Source: Porticoccaceae bacterium
GTDB lineage: Bacteria; Pseudomonadota; Gammaproteobacteria; Pseudomonadales; Porticoccaceae
Direction: 5' to 3'
Length of the DNA stretch: 5,400 nucleotides
Assembly: GCA_003491845.1 (NCBI GenBank)
Contig: DNBN01000071.1
Coordinates: 1-5,400 of the forward strand
Part shown: piece after piece, positions 5,381 to 5,400 of the stretch
Numbering within the stretch: the first letter of the stretch is position 1
How the letters are laid out: each line of letters opens with the position of its first letter
Program-made: the position numbers and the translations under genes
Notes under the pieces: generated by a model
The model's input: only the letters and a program-made list of their open reading frames with translations
Told to the model about the DNA's origin: nothing
Database searches by the model: none

Positions 5381-5400
5381 GAGGTAAGGAGGTAAGGAGG
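5381..5400 (+). repeat. Tandem GAGGTAAG repeat with Shine-Dalgarno-like AAGGAGG
   Basis: Two copies of the 8-base unit GAGGTAAG plus a partial third (GAGG) run to the window edge. Each junction creates AAGGAGG, a near-perfect plus-strand Shine-Dalgarno sequence. This suggests a plus-strand gene starting a few bases beyond 5400, divergent from the oxygenase gene; its start codon is not in view. Confidence 0.45.

Larger units (their letters stand above)
5104..5400. other. Repeat-rich regulatory region upstream of the oxygenase gene
   Basis: No gene is visible in these 297 bases. From left to right it holds the oxygenase promoter; two copies of CCAAGATAG (5130-5138, 5187-5195); a symmetric inverted repeat (5245-5266); A/T tracts likely to bend DNA (5287-5308); TACAGG twice, 10 bases apart (5311-5326); TTTAC-NN-GTAA-type sites (5319-5330, 5367-5378); a stem-loop (5346-5369); and a duplicated GAGGTAAG ending in AAGGAGG (5381-5400). 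The last element looks like a plus-strand ribosome site, so the region may separate divergent genes. Confidence 0.5.

Noticed and set aside
1..5400. CRISPR array, insertion sequence or prophage
   Set aside because: No regularly spaced long repeats, transposase, integrase or phage structural motifs are visible on either strand.

Overview
The window looks like ordinary chromosome from a free-living, probably marine, gammaproteobacterium. The valine tRNA is very close to the enterobacterial valV/valW type and encodes its own CCA. The CNNM-type protein has typical gammaproteobacterial wording, GC content is moderate, and Shine-Dalgarno and sigma70-like signals are recognisable. This assignment is an inference. 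Every gene seen is on the minus strand, so transcription runs from high to low coordinates. No mobile element, CRISPR array or phage gene is visible.

Layout from right to left. Positions 5104-5400 hold a long regulatory region with several inverted and direct repeats. It ends in a duplicated Shine-Dalgarno-like sequence that may serve a plus-strand gene beginning just outside the window. Next is a Rieske iron-sulfur oxygenase alpha-subunit-like gene (3952-5103) with a good promoter at 5132-5160. After a 252-base gap comes an exported calcineurin-type metallophosphoesterase with a purple-acid-phosphatase-like N-terminal domain (2104-3699), which starts at TTG. A stable-RNA-type promoter then drives tRNA-Val(GAC) (1891-1967). 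A small unrecognised ORF follows (1490-1801) with its own promoter-like sequence. The left end is a tightly overlapping pair: a four-helix membrane protein resembling a MotA/proton-channel protein stripped of its cytoplasmic loop (963-1385), and a CNNM/CorC-like transporter with DUF21 and paired CBS domains (975 running off the left edge).

The only gene pair that clearly works together is the left one: the stop of the MotA-like gene lies inside the CNNM start region, which implies cotranscription and probably translational coupling. The oxygenase, the phosphoesterase and the tRNA each appear to be separate units. No complete novel system is evident. The most unusual items are the minimal MotA-like protein coupled to a CNNM transporter, the roughly 100-residue insertion in the phosphoesterase, and the repeat-rich region upstream of the oxygenase.
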